DNA from: Actinokineospora auranticolor
GTDB lineage: Bacteria > Actinomycetota > Actinomycetes > Mycobacteriales > Pseudonocardiaceae
Length of the DNA stretch: 64,000 bases
Assembly (NCBI RefSeq): GCF_002934265.1
Contig: NZ_PTIX01000025.1
Span: 1-64,000 of the forward strand
Direction: 5' to 3'
In this document: positions 34,451-45,500 of the stretch, one piece after another
Numbering within the stretch: position 1 is the first letter of the stretch
How the letters are laid out: every line of letters begins with the position of its first letter
Translations under genes and position numbers: made by a program
The notes under the pieces: model-generated
Seen by the model: only the letters and a program-made list of their open reading frames with translations
Database searches by the model: none
What the model was told of the DNA's origin: nothing

Positions 34451-35865
34451 CGTTGTGCTCCTTCCGTGGCTTGGGCAGCAGGCGGGTTTTGTCGTGGCCG
34501 GGGTAGGCGGGTGGCGGCCAGGGCCGCGAGGACGGTCGCGGCGAGCACCCACCAGAAGGTGTCGGCGAACGCGGCGGCGGTGTCGGGGCCGCGGGCGGTG
34601 AAGCGGGTCTGCAGGACCAAGGCCAGGGCGGCGGTGCCGACGGAGCCGCCGAGGGTGTTGAGCAGGCTCAGTGCCCCCGCGGCACGCGGGATCTGGGCGG
34701 GGGCGACGGCGCGGTAGGCCATGGTCATGACCGGGGCGCCGATCATCGCCGCGCCCAGGCCGCGGAGCAGCAGGGAGGCGGCGATGGCGGCGTCGGGGAT
34801 GTCGTTGGCCAGTTGGGTGAACACGGCCGTGCCGAGGGCGACCAGGACGATGCCGCTCAGCACGAGCGTGCGGGGCGCGATGCGGTGCACGACCCGGCTG
34901 ACCCACAGCGAACCGACGGCGGCGCCGATGCCCTGGGGGGCGAGCAGGAGCCCGGTCTGCCACGCGGTTTGGCCGTCGGCGCGTTGCAGGTACAGGGGGA
35001 GCAGGAACATGGTGCCGAACACGGAGGCGCCCAGGACCAGCAGCGCCATCGCCGCGACGCCGAGCGGTGGGCGGGTGAACAGGCGCGGGTCGATCAGGGG
35101 GACGCCCTTGGTGCGGAGGCCGTGCACGACGAAGGCCGCGAGCATGCCCGCGCCCACGGCGATCGCGATGGGCGGGACCGGGCCGTGGCCCAGGCCGGTC
35201 AGACCGTAGACGAGGACGGCGAGTCCGGGTGAGAGGAGGGCGGCGCCGCGTAGGTCGAAGGGGGTGCGGTGGTCGGCGGGCGGGCCGGTGGGGACGCACC
35301 GGCGGACGAGGAGGAGGGCGACCGCGCCGATGGGGAGGTTGACGCAGAACAGCCAGGGCCAGGGGGCGACGGCGAGGATGGCGCCGCCCGCGAGTGGGCC
35401 GAGGACCGGGGACAGGAGGGGGATCACGGCGACGACGCTGATCACACGGCCGATGCGGTCCGGGCCCGCGGTTCGGGCGAGGAGGGCTTGGCCGAGGGGT
35501 GGTAGCAGTCCGCCCGCGGCACCCTGCAGGACGCGGAAGGCGATGAGGCTGGGGAGGGACCAGGCCAGTGCGCAGAGCAGGGAGGCGAGCAGGAAGACCG
35601 CGATGGCGGCGGTCCAGGCGCGCCTGCCGCCTGTGCGGTCGGCTAGCCAGCCGGAGGCTGGGACGGCGGCGACTACGGCGAGCAGGTAGGCGGTGCTGAC
35701 CCATTGGATGTCGGTGACGGAGACGGCGAACCGGTCGACCAGGACGTCCATGGCCACGGAGACGATGGTGGTGTCGAGTGTCGCCATGAAGGTGCCGAGC
35801 ACCAGGACGAACGCGGTCCGCCACAACGCCCGGTCGACGGTGGGGCGCGCCGCGTCGGTGCTCAT
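34447..35865 (-). CDS. MFS drug:H+ antiporter (DHA2), probable siderophore exporter
   Basis: 472 residues from ATG 35865 behind GGGAG. It has about 14 hydrophobic segments and the DHA2 landmarks LDTTIVSVAMDVL (motif D1), a GWLADRTGGRR loop (motif A) and RVLQGAAGGLLPPLGQALL (motif C region). It resembles EmrB/QacA-type exporters. Placed between the NRPS/linker ORF and DAHP synthase with overlapping stops and starts on both sides, it most likely exports the finished catecholate siderophore. Confidence 0.9.
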   Translation of the reverse strand: MSTDAARPTVDRALWRTAFVLVLGTFMATLDTTIVSVAMDVLVDRFAVSVTDIQWVSTAYLLAVVAAVPASGWLADRTGGRRAWTAAIAVFLLASLLCALAWSLPSLIAFRVLQGAAGGLLPPLGQALLARTAGPDRIGRVISVVAVIPLLSPVLGPLAGGAILAVAPWPWLFCVNLPIGAVALLLVRRCVPTGPPADHRTPFDLRGAALLSPGLAVLVYGLTGLGHGPVPPIAIAVGAGMLAAFVVHGLRTKGVPLIDPRLFTRPPLGVAAMALLVLGASVFGTMFLLPLYLQRADGQTAWQTGLLLAPQGIGAAVGSLWVSRVVHRIAPRTLVLSGIVLVALGTAVFTQLANDIPDAAIAASLLLRGLGAAMIGAPVMTMAYRAVAPAQIPRAAGALSLLNTLGGSVGTAALALVLQTRFTARGPDTAAAFADTFWWVLAATVLAALAATRLPRPRQNPPAAQATEGAQR

Positions 35866-36572
35866 GTGGACTCCCGTGGCAGGCGGTTGGTGAGCGGGGC
35901 GGGTCGCGCTGGTGGAGCGGGGCGGTGCGGGTTGGTGGTGAGGGGCCTGGGACGGGGCGCGCCAGCGCAACTCGCGGTGGCGCTCGTGTGGTCCCTGCCC
36001 GGCGAGCGGGCGATGTGCTTGTTGGACTGGGTGAGAGGGGCGGTGTGCCGGAGGTTGATGGCCGGGGCGGGACCCCTGGTCTGGAGACCAGGCCTACCGG
36101 TGCGGCTCGCGTGGTCTCCGCGCGGCAGGCGGTCGAAGTGCTTGTTGGGCTGGGTGGATTGGGCTCGTGGGGCGGTGTGCCGGAGGTTGTTGGCGGAGGT
36201 GGAAGGCCCGGCCTGGGACGCGCGAGGGGCGGCGTGCTGGGGGTTGATTGCGTTGGCGTCGGCGGGGTGCGGGGTCTGACCTGGAGTTGGAACACGCTGG
36301 TCCGATTCGCGGCGGGTGCTCGTGTGGTCTTCACCCTGCGGCTGCTCGATGTCTTTGTTGAGCTGGGTGGGCGACGGGTGTGGAGCTGTGCGCTGGAGGC
36401 CGGCTATGACGACGGGGCGGGGATACAGGCCTACGGCCGGAGCGGTGTGGCCCGCACCGGTGCTCGCGTTGTCGCGGGCCGGGTCAGGCTGGGCGCGCGG
36501 GAGACCGGTGGCGATGGGGTCTTCCTGGGGCAAGAGCACCCGCCCCGTGTCGGGGCTCATGTGGTCTCCCCC
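35859..36572 (-). repeat. degenerate tandem repeats derived from a ribosome-site/start segment
   Basis: On the plus strand the unit GCTCATGTGGTCTCCCC (near 36555) recurs as GCTCATGTGGACTCCCG (35860), GCTCGTGTGGTCCCTGC (~35982), GCTCGCGTGGTCTCCGC (~36105), GCTCGTGTGGTCTTCACC (~36319) and a poorer copy near 36462. Spacing is 93-214 bases, often ~122. A second motif, GGGCGGTGTGCCGGAGGTTG, lies at ~36030 and ~36172, with a diverged copy near 36225. Confidence 0.7.
35862..36560 (-). CDS. repeat-derived 232-residue ORF coupling NRPS to exporter
   Basis: The ORF starts at ATG 36560, inside the NRPS stop (ATGA), with GGGGGAG in front. Its own stop overlaps the exporter ATG in the same way. The protein is Pro/Arg/His/Thr-rich and hydrophilic, without a signal or helix, and is built of degenerate units: NLRHTAP, then NKHxxR, then a P-x-GDHxS motif. 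The units contain copies of the region around the exporter start (GGRRWCCACATGAGC with the ATG mutated). I know no homologous family. It may be a bona fide disordered protein, or a minisatellite kept open so ribosomes reach the exporter. Confidence 0.55.
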   Translation of the reverse strand: MSPDTGRVLLPQEDPIATGLPRAQPDPARDNASTGAGHTAPAVGLYPRPVVIAGLQRTAPHPSPTQLNKDIEQPQGEDHTSTRRESDQRVPTPGQTPHPADANAINPQHAAPRASQAGPSTSANNLRHTAPRAQSTQPNKHFDRLPRGDHASRTGRPGLQTRGPAPAINLRHTAPLTQSNKHIARSPGRDHTSATASCAGAPRPRPLTTNPHRPAPPARPAPLTNRLPREST

Positions 36573-39500
36573 AGCAGTCGGTCGGTGGGCTCGTCGAGGA
36601 GGGTGGGTAGGGCGCGCAGGGTGTGTTGGAGGTCGGTGGCGATGGCGTTGAGCTCGCCTGGGTCGAAGAGTCCGGCTTGGGGGGAGAGCACGGCCGTCCA
36701 GCCCGCGTCGGTGGGGACGACGGTGAGGGTGAGTGGGTGGTGGGTGCGTTCGCGGAAGCGGGTGTCGGTGACGGTTAGACCGGGGGCTGGTTCACGTAGG
36801 CGGGTTGGGTCTACCGGGTAGTTCTCGAAGACGAGGAGGGTGTCGAAGAGGCGCTCTCGGGCGGTGAGTGTGGTGAGTTCGGGTATCCCGATGTGCTGGT
36901 GTTCGACCATCGCCTGTTGGCGTGACTGGGCGTCGGCCAGTGCTTCCGCGACGGTTCCTTGGAGGTGGACGCGGACCGGGACGGTGTTGGCCAGCAAGCC
37001 GAGGATGTCCTCCACGCCCGCCACCTCGGGTGTGCGGCAGGCGACCATGGTGCCGAAGGTGACGTCGCGACGGCCTGAGCGGGTGGCGAGGATCGCTGCC
37101 CACGCTCCCTGGAGCATGGTGTTGGGGGTCAGTCCCCGGGCCGTGGCCGCGGTGGTGAGGGCGGCGACGGTGTGGGTGGGGACGGTGAACAGGACCGGGT
37201 CGGCGGCGGCGACGGTGGAGCGCCTGCCGTGCAGGAGGTGGTCGCCTTCGGGGAGGTCCAGGAGTTCGGTGCGCCAGGCGCGCAGGTCGGTGGTGTGGTC
37301 GTGGGCGGCCAGCCATCGGGTGTAGTGGGAGAAGGGGGTGGGGACGGGTAGGTCGGTTTCGGTGTAGTGGGCGAACAGTTCGGTGAGGATGCGCGGGGCT
37401 GACCAGCCGTCGGAGAGGAGGTGGTGGGTGGTCAGTACCAGGTCGTGGTGGTTGGGGCCTCGGTGGAGGACGGTGATTCGGAAGAGGGGGCCGGTGGCGA
37501 GGTTGAACGGTTCAGCCAGGAGTTCGGCCAGGACCCGGTCTCGTTCGATGTCGTCGACGTCGCGGGTGGTGAAGTCGGGCTCGGGCTGGGTGGGGATGAC
37601 TTGGACGGCGTGGCCGGGTGGGAACACCGCGCCCAGGTTGGGGTGGCGGGTAAGGAGGTGTGTGCCCGCCGCGCGGAGGGCAGGCAGGTTGAGGGGGCCG
37701 TTGAGGGTGAAGACGCCTTGGACGGTGTAGGGGTCGGTGCCTGTGCGTGCTTGGTCGAGCATGAGTTCTTGCAGCGGGGTCAGGGGGAGGATTTCGCCGT
37801 CGGGGGTGTCGGTGGTGAGCGCGTGGAGTTCGTGGGCGAAGCGCTCCCCCAGTTCGCCGATCCGGGCGGGGGTGAACAGGGCCGCGGGCCAGGTGAAGCG
37901 GACGCCCAGCTCGTTGTCGCGGAGGATGGCGTTCACCATGAGCGCGTGCGGTAGCGGTAGGTCAACGCCGCCGGAGCCGAGGGGGTCGGCGTCCGGCGGG
38001 GGCTGCCAGGCGGTTTCCTCGGTGGGCGCGGCGGGGAAGCGGCCGAGGTAGTTCCAGCTGACGTCGGGGTGGCGCACGAGGTCGTCGCCCAGGATGCCGT
38101 GGCCGAGGCCGTCGCCCGCGGCGCGCAGGTGTTCGCGAACGGCGCGCAGGGCGGGGGCGGTGCCCGCGGGCGGGTGGATGCGGGCCGGGTGCACGGCGGT
38201 GAACCAGCCGACGGTCTGCGACAGGTCGGCCGGACCGGAGAAGTCGGGCCGGTGAGCTGGGCGGCCGTGGCCCTCGAGGGCGACGAGCAGGTCGGGGGCG
38301 GTGCCGCGCCAGGCGGCGATCGCGCGGGCGAGGGCGGTGAGCAGGACGGTGTCGGGGGTGGTGCGGTAGGCGGCGGGGAGGGTGGTGACCGCGGCGCGGG
38401 TGGTGGCCGGGTCGATCCGGACGTGGTGGTGGCGGGCGGTTGCCGCGGTGTCGCGGGTCGAGTCGAGTGCGGGGAGCGGGCACACGGGGGTGGCGGCGAC
38501 GCGGTGCCAGTGGGCGCGTTCGCTTTGGCGGGCGGGGGCGGCTTCGCGCAGGGCTGTGGCCCAGCCGAGCAGGGATAGGCCGTGGCGGGGTAGGGGGGCG
38601 CCTGCGTGGGCTTGGGCTAGGTCGTCGATCAGGATTCGCCAGGACACGGCGTCGACGACGAGGTGGTGGGCGACGAGGATGAGCCTGCCGAGGCGGTTTG
38701 GTCCGGCGTCGATCCAGATCGCGCGCAGGAGTGGGCCGGTGCGGGGGTTCATCTCGGCGCGGGCGCGGGTGATGTGCGCACGGGCGAGTGCGCCGAGGTC
38801 GACGGCGGCGGAGAACAGGTCGGCAGTGCTCGCCTGCCCGGACTCGGGAGAGTGCGGTGGCTGATTCGCTGCGGCGCCGGCGATGTGCTCCCAAGCCGGA
38901 GCAGCAGAGGCATCGACAGGGGGCGCCGAGGTGGACGCATCCGCGCCAGTCGCCACACTCGCCTCAGGAGCGTCCACTACCGGTCCCGTGGACGGGTCGA
39001 CCGCTCCGTGGGCGATGTGCTCCTGAGCCGCAGCACTGGAGGCATCAGCGGGGGACGCCGTGGCGAACACGGTGGTGGCGGCGGGGGTGGTCTGTGCGTC
39101 CGGGGCGGATACCACGGTGAGGATGTCTGTGCTGGTAACGGCTCCCGCCGCGGGGATGCGTAGTACTAGGCCCGCCTTGGTGTCGGCCAAGTGGGCGCGT
39201 AGGGCGTCGTGGCGGGTTAGGAGGGCGTTTAGAGTTTGGTGCCATTCGGTGGTGGTGCTGGGGGGTACGCAGATTTGGACCCATTGGCAGAAGGTGTCCG
39301 CGGGGCCGCGTTGGAGTAGGGATCGCATTAGTGGGGTCAGGGGGGCGTCGCCTACTGCTGGGCTGTCTTGTGTGGACTCTGCGGTGTGGCAGCGGGCGGC
39401 TATTCCGGCGATTGTGCCGCCTTCGAATACGTCGCGGGCGGTGAGGGTCAGGCCTGCTCGGCGGGCTCTGGAGACTACTCGTAGGGAGACGATGCTGTCG

Positions 39501-42500
39501 CCGCCGATGTCCAGGAAGGAGTCGTCCAGGTGGACGTTGCCCAGTACTTCGCGGAAGACGGCCAGCAGCGCGGTTTCGGCGGGAGTGGCTGGTTCCCTGG
39601 ACTCGGTGGAGGTGCGTGGGGCCGGGTCGGGGAGGGCGTCGCGGTTGAGTTTGCCGGTGGGGCCCAGGGGTAGGTGGTCGACCAGGACGAAGGCTGTGGG
39701 GACCATGTGGTCGGGGAGGTCGGTGCTCAGGTGTTCGCGTAGTGATGCCGAGTCGGGGGCGGTGTCGTCGGTGGGCAGGATGTAGCCGACCAACCTGCCC
39801 TCGCGGACGATTACGGCGCACGCGCGGACATTGGGGTGTCTGCTGAGGACGGTCTCGATCTCGGACAGCTCGATGCGGAAGCCGCGTACCTTGACCTGGT
39901 GGTCGGTGCGGCCCAGGAACACCAGTTGGCCGTCGGGGCGCCAGCGGACGAGGTCGCCGGTGCGGTAGCAGCGGGAACCGGGCGGGCCGAAGGGGTCGGC
40001 GACGAAGCGTTCGGCGGTGAGGGTGGGGCGGTTGACGTAGCCTCGGGCCAGTTTGGGGCCGCCCAGGTACAGCTCGCCCGCGACGCCGACGCCAACCGGT
40101 TGCAGGCCCGCGTCGAGGACGTAGGCGCGGACCTGGGGGTCGGGGCGGCCGATCGGGAGGGGGCCCGGGTCGTCGGGGCGGTAGCGCCACGTGACGGAGT
40201 TGATGGTGACCTCGGTGGGGCCGTAGGCGTTGAACAGCGCGCGGCGGTTTCCCCAGCGGTGGGCCAGTTCGGGGTCCAAGCGCTCGGCGCCGATCATGAC
40301 GAGGACGTCGCGGTCGACCGGGGTGTCGTCGGGGATCGCGGCGACGAAGGACGGCAGCAGGTTCACCCCGGTGACCCGGTGCTCGACGATGTAGTCGAGC
40401 AGTTCGTCGCCGGGGACGCGGGCTTCCTCGGGGGCGATGACGGAGGTGCCGCCGGAGAGCAGGGGCAGCATGAACTGCCAGAAGGCCACGTCGAAGCTGG
40501 TCGAGGCGAAGTGCAGGTAGCGTTCGCGGGCGCGGATGCCGACGACGTCCTCTTGCAGGGTGACCAGGCTGGGCAGGCCGCGGTGCGGGATGGCGACGCC
40601 CTTGGGCTTGCCGGTGGTACCGGAGGTGTAGATGACGTAGGCGATGGAGTCGTCGGTGATGCGGCGCCGGGCGGCGACCGGGTCCGAGTCCCAAGTGGAC
40701 GTACCGGCGATGGTGGTGGGGTCGATGACCGGCGCGTCGACCGGGATTGCCCGCGAGTCGGGGGTGGCGATCACGGCGGCGGGAGCGATGTCCTCGACCA
40801 TGTACCGCAGTCGGTCGACGGGGTAGGTCGGGTCCATCGGGACGTGCACGGCACCGGCCTTGAACACGCCGAACAGGGCGACGACCATCTCGATGTCGCG
40901 GGTGAGCAGCACCGCGACGGGGTCCTGCGGGCGCACGCCCCCCGCGATCAGGGCGTGGGCGAGGCGGTTGGCGCGGCGGTCGAGTTCGGCGTAGGTGAGG
41001 GTGCGGTCGCGGCACACGACGGCCTCCGCGTCGGGGCTGCGGCGCACCCACCGGTCGAACTCCGCCAGGCAGCCCGCCACCGGCCTGCTCGGCTCGGGCC
41101 CCTCCCCCATGGCGAGCATCGCCCGGTGTTCGGCGGCGTCGAGGGCGCGCAGCCTGGCGACGGGTCGGTTCGGGTCGGTGACGATCTCCGCGAGGAGAGT
41201 GCGCAGCCAACGGCCGTAGCCGCGCACGGTGTCCTCGTCGAAGACGCCCGGCTGGTAGCCGAGGCCGACGACGATCTCGTCCCCCGGAATCACGATCACG
41301 GTCAGCGGGTAGTGCGTCGCGTCGGTGATGTCCACGCCCACCAGGTCCAGGCCGGGGGCGAGGGTGGTGCGGTTCCTGCTGGAGAGCGGGAAGTTCTCCA
41401 TCACCAGCATGGTGTCGAACAGCTCACCCAGCCCCGCCGCGCGCTGTACGTCGGGCAGCCCGACGTGGTGGTGCTCGACCAGGGCGGCGCTCTCGGCCTG
41501 CACCCGCGCGAGCACGGAGGTGGCGGTCTCGGCCGCCGCGGCGCGCACGCGCACCGCGATGGTGTTGCCGAGTTGGCCGATGACGCGTTCGACGCCGTCG
41601 AGTTCGGCGGGCCTGCCGGAGACCGGGCAACCGAACACCACGTCGTCGCGCCCGGTGAGCCTGCCGAGCAGCACGCCCCACGCGGTCTGGAACACGGTCG
41701 TGGTGGTCACGCCTTGCTCCCGGGCGAACGCGCGCAGCTGTCCGCTGAACTCCGCGCCCAGGTTGACGATCACGCGCTCCGGACGGGCCACTTCGGACAC
41801 CGCGGCGGGAGGCGCCAGTCGGGTGCCTGCCTCGAGGCCGGTCAAAGCGGTACGCCACGCCGCCAAGCCCGCGGTGTGGTCGCGACCGGCCAGCAGGCGG
41901 TGGTAGTCGGTCAGGGAAGGCCCGGTCGGGGCGGCGGGGCCGCCGCCGAGTTCGGCGTAGGTCGCCAGGAGGGTCCGGCCGACCAGTGGCATGGACCAGC
42001 CGTCGAGCAGGGCGTGGTGGTTGGTGATGACCAGGCGGTGCTCGTCGGGGCCGAGGGTGCACAGCAGGAAGCGCACCAGCGGCGGGGCGGCGGGGTCGAA
42101 GGGGCGTTCCAGGTCGGCGCGGCAGTGCTCGGCGAGGAGTCGGGCGCGCTCGTCCGGGGTGTGCCCGGTCAGGTCGACGCGCCGCCAGTCGAGGGTGACC
42201 TCGGCGGGGATGACCTGGACGACCTCCCCTCCGGTGGTGGTGTGCAGGTGGACGCGCAGCGCGGGGTGCCTGCGCAGCAGCTCGTGGGTGGCCGCGCGCA
42301 TCCGGTCGGGGTCGAGGGCGCCGCGCAGCAGGGTCAGTGCCTGCACGACGTAGACGTCGGTGTCCTGGTCGCCGCGGACCTGGGTGTGGAAGGCCAATCC
42401 GACCTGGAGGGGCGTGGCGGGCAGGACGTCGAGCACCCGGCCGTGCCGCTCGAGTTCGTCGATGGCGTCCTGGTCGAGAGCGACCAGCGGCAGGTCGGAC

Positions 42501-45500
42501 GGGGTGAGCCCGCCGCCGTGCTCGGCGTGCGCGGCGAGGGCGCCGAGCGCCCGCTCCCACGCGTGCCGCAGGTCGGCGAGCGCCTCCGGGGTGACGACGA
42601 GCCCGGCGGCGGTCCACTCGACGGCGATGCGCGGCCGGGTGCCCTCGCGGACGAAGCAGTTGAGGGCGAGTACCTGTTCCAGCGACTTGGTCGCGGGTTC
42701 GATGACGGCGAACGGGTCGTCGTCGGGCAGCCGCCACCCGCCGTCGGGCACCGGGGCGAAGCGGCCGAGGTAGTTGAGCAGCACGTCCGGCGGCGGGACC
42801 GCGGCGAACTCCGCGCGGGTCTCGGGATCGAGGTGGCGCAGCACGCCGTGGCCGATGCCGTGGTCGGGAACCGCGCGCTTGGCCTCCTTGACCGCGCGCA
42901 CCAACCGCCCGGCGGCCTGACCGCCGGCGAGCGCGTCGGCCAAGTCCTCGGACGAGCGCACGGCGTCGGCGGGGAGGCGCAAGGGGTGTTCGGCGGTGAA
43001 CCAGCCGACCGTGCGGGCGAGGTCGAGCCCGGAGTGGTCCCGACCGTGCCCCTCGACGGTGACGGTCACCGCGTCGCGTTCGTCGCCGCGCCACAGCCGC
43101 AGGGCGAGGACGAGCGCGGCGAGCAGCACCTCGTCGGAGCCCGCGCGGTAGGCGTTGGGCAGTCCACTGAGGACGGCCGCGCTCGCTTCCGGCGAGGCGA
43201 CGGTGGTGGTGCGGTACGCGGTGGCCGTGGTGTCGAGAGCCTGGTCCAGCGGACGGGTGCCGACGCGGAAGTCGTCGCGGGCGGCACGCCAGTGGTCGAT
43301 CTCCGCCCGGCGGGCACCGGTGGCGCCCTGCGCGGCGAGCCGGAGCGCGTGTCCGCGCCACGAGGTGCCTACGGGCGAGAGTTGTTCACCCGCGCAAGCG
43401 GCGCGCAAGTCCGCGAGCAGCACCCGCCACGACACGCCGTCGACGGAGAGGTGGTGGATCACGACCACGACCTCGTCCGGCGCGCCCGGCGGCGTGCGCA
43501 GCAGCGCCACCCGCACGACCTCGCCCGCGGCCGGGTCGAGTTCGGCGGCCAACGCGGCCGCCGAAGCTGCCGCGTCGTCCCCTTCGGACTCGACGACCTC
43601 GGGCCCCGAGAGCCCCGGCGGAGGCACGAGCAGTTCACCGGATGACGAGACCCGCAAGCGCAAGGCGTCGTGGTGGTCGACCAGCGCGCGGACGCCCCGG
43701 GCGAGGTCCGCGAGGGTCAGGAACTCGTTGACGCGCAACGCCGTCCACTGCGCATACCCCGCGATCGACGTGTGGTCGGGGTGCGGGTCGAGCAGCGCGC
43801 GCACGATGGGTGGCGCGGGCACCGGCCCGGTCGGCTCGTCGACCTCGACCACTCGCGCCTCGTCGAGGTCGCGCCCGGCGGCGGCCAGCGCGGCGAAGCT
43901 GCCGCGGCCGAGGAGGTCGCGGGGACGCAGGTCGACGCCGTGTGCGCGCAGCCTGCTGCTGACGCCGATCGCGGTGATGCTGTCGCCGCCGACAGCGAAG
44001 AAGTCGTCGTCCGGGCTGACCTGTTCCGCCCCGACGACTTCAGCGACGGCGGCGCACAGCAGCCGTTCCCGCTCCGTGCGCGGAGCACGTCCACCGCTCG
44101 CCGAGCGGGGAGCGGGCAGCGCCGTGCGATCGAGCTTTCCGTTGGTGGTCACGGGAAGCGCGTCCAGCACGACCACGGCCGTGGGCACCAGGTGATCGGG
44201 CACCCGCTCCGCCAATTCCGCGCGGACCCGGTCCGGGTCGAGCGTGGTCAGCGCGGCGGGGACGACGTAGCCCACGAGCCGGGGCGCACCGGTGTCGGTG
44301 CGCACGGCCGCCGCTGCGGCCCCCACCCCGGGGAGTGCGCCCAACGCGGCCTCGACCTCGCCGAGTTCGACCCGGTGGCCCCGAACCTTGACCTGCCCGT
44401 CGCGGCGGCCCAGGTACGCCAGACCCCGGCCCGGTACCCAGCGGGCCAGGTCGCCGGTGCGGTACATCCGGTCGCCGGGGGCGCCGAACGGGTCGGCGAG
44501 GAACCGCTCGGCGGTGGCGCCGGGCCGGTCGAGGTAGCCGCGCGCCAGGTGCGGGCCCGCCAGGTACAACTCCCCCGCACTGCCCGGCGGCACCACGCGC
44601 AGCGCGTTGTCCAGCAGGTAGACGCGGGTTCCGGGGACCGGGAACCCGATCACCGGGTCGCCGCCGTCGAGCCAGGCGCCCACACTGTCCACAGTGGCCT
44701 CTGTCGGCCCGTAGAGGTTGCGTGCGGCTATGCCGGACGCGGCCACCCGACGCCACAGCGCGGGCGGCGCGGCCTCCCCACCGAGGATGAGCAACACCGG
44801 TCGATGGGGGCCGTCGAGCAGTCCCGCGTCCACCAAGGGAGCGGCCATCGACGGCGTGGTGTCGACGACGTCGATGCCATCACGCGTCAGCGCGGAGACC
44901 AACGCGGTCGCGTCGCGTGCCGTGTCGGCGTCGTAGACGTGCAGTTCGTGCCCGCACAGCAACCACAGCAGCTGGTCGAGCGCGGAGTCGAAGGCGAACG
45001 AGTACGTGTGCGCTGCCCGCAGCCGCCGTCCCGCCGCCCGCGTGGCGCGGGTCACCGTGGTGGACCGGTGGTGGTGCACGAGCGAGGCCAGACCGCCGAC
45101 CCGCCCCAGCACGCCCTTGGGGGTGCCGGTGGAACCGGAGGTGAAGATGACATAGGCGAGGTGGTCGGGATGCCGAGGCGCCGACAGCTCCTCAGTGGAC
45201 AACGGAGCGCCCGACAACGCGGCCAGTTCGGCGCGAACCTCCGGCGCGTCGAGCACCAGGCGCGGCACCTCCGGCGGCACCACGTCGACGGTGGCCGCCG
45301 AGGCGAGCGCGAGCACCGCACCCGCCTCGGTGACCGTCGCGCGCAGCCGCGGCGCCGGGTGCTCGATGTCGAGCGGGAGGAACGCGGCGCCCGCCTCCAG
45401 CACCGCCAGCAAGGCGACGACGAGGTCAGCAGACCGGTCCAGCGGCAGCGCGACCACGTCGTCGGCACCGACACCGCGCGCCCGCAGCGCCCGCGCCAGC

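Noticed and set aside
35982-36480. CRISPR array
   Set aside because: Repeats are diverged, irregularly spaced (93-214 bases) and coding, with no constant repeat/spacer pattern and no cas genes.
36557-36821. plus-strand ORF 35925-36821 as a gene
   Set aside because: It overlaps the NRPS end on the other strand and lacks a ribosome site; the minus-strand frame is precisely coupled to both neighbours.
37400-38100. thioesterase or reductase at the NRPS end
   Set aside because: The last domain shows HHLLSDGWS and the C-domain pattern up to the stop; no GxSxG or NADPH motif is present.
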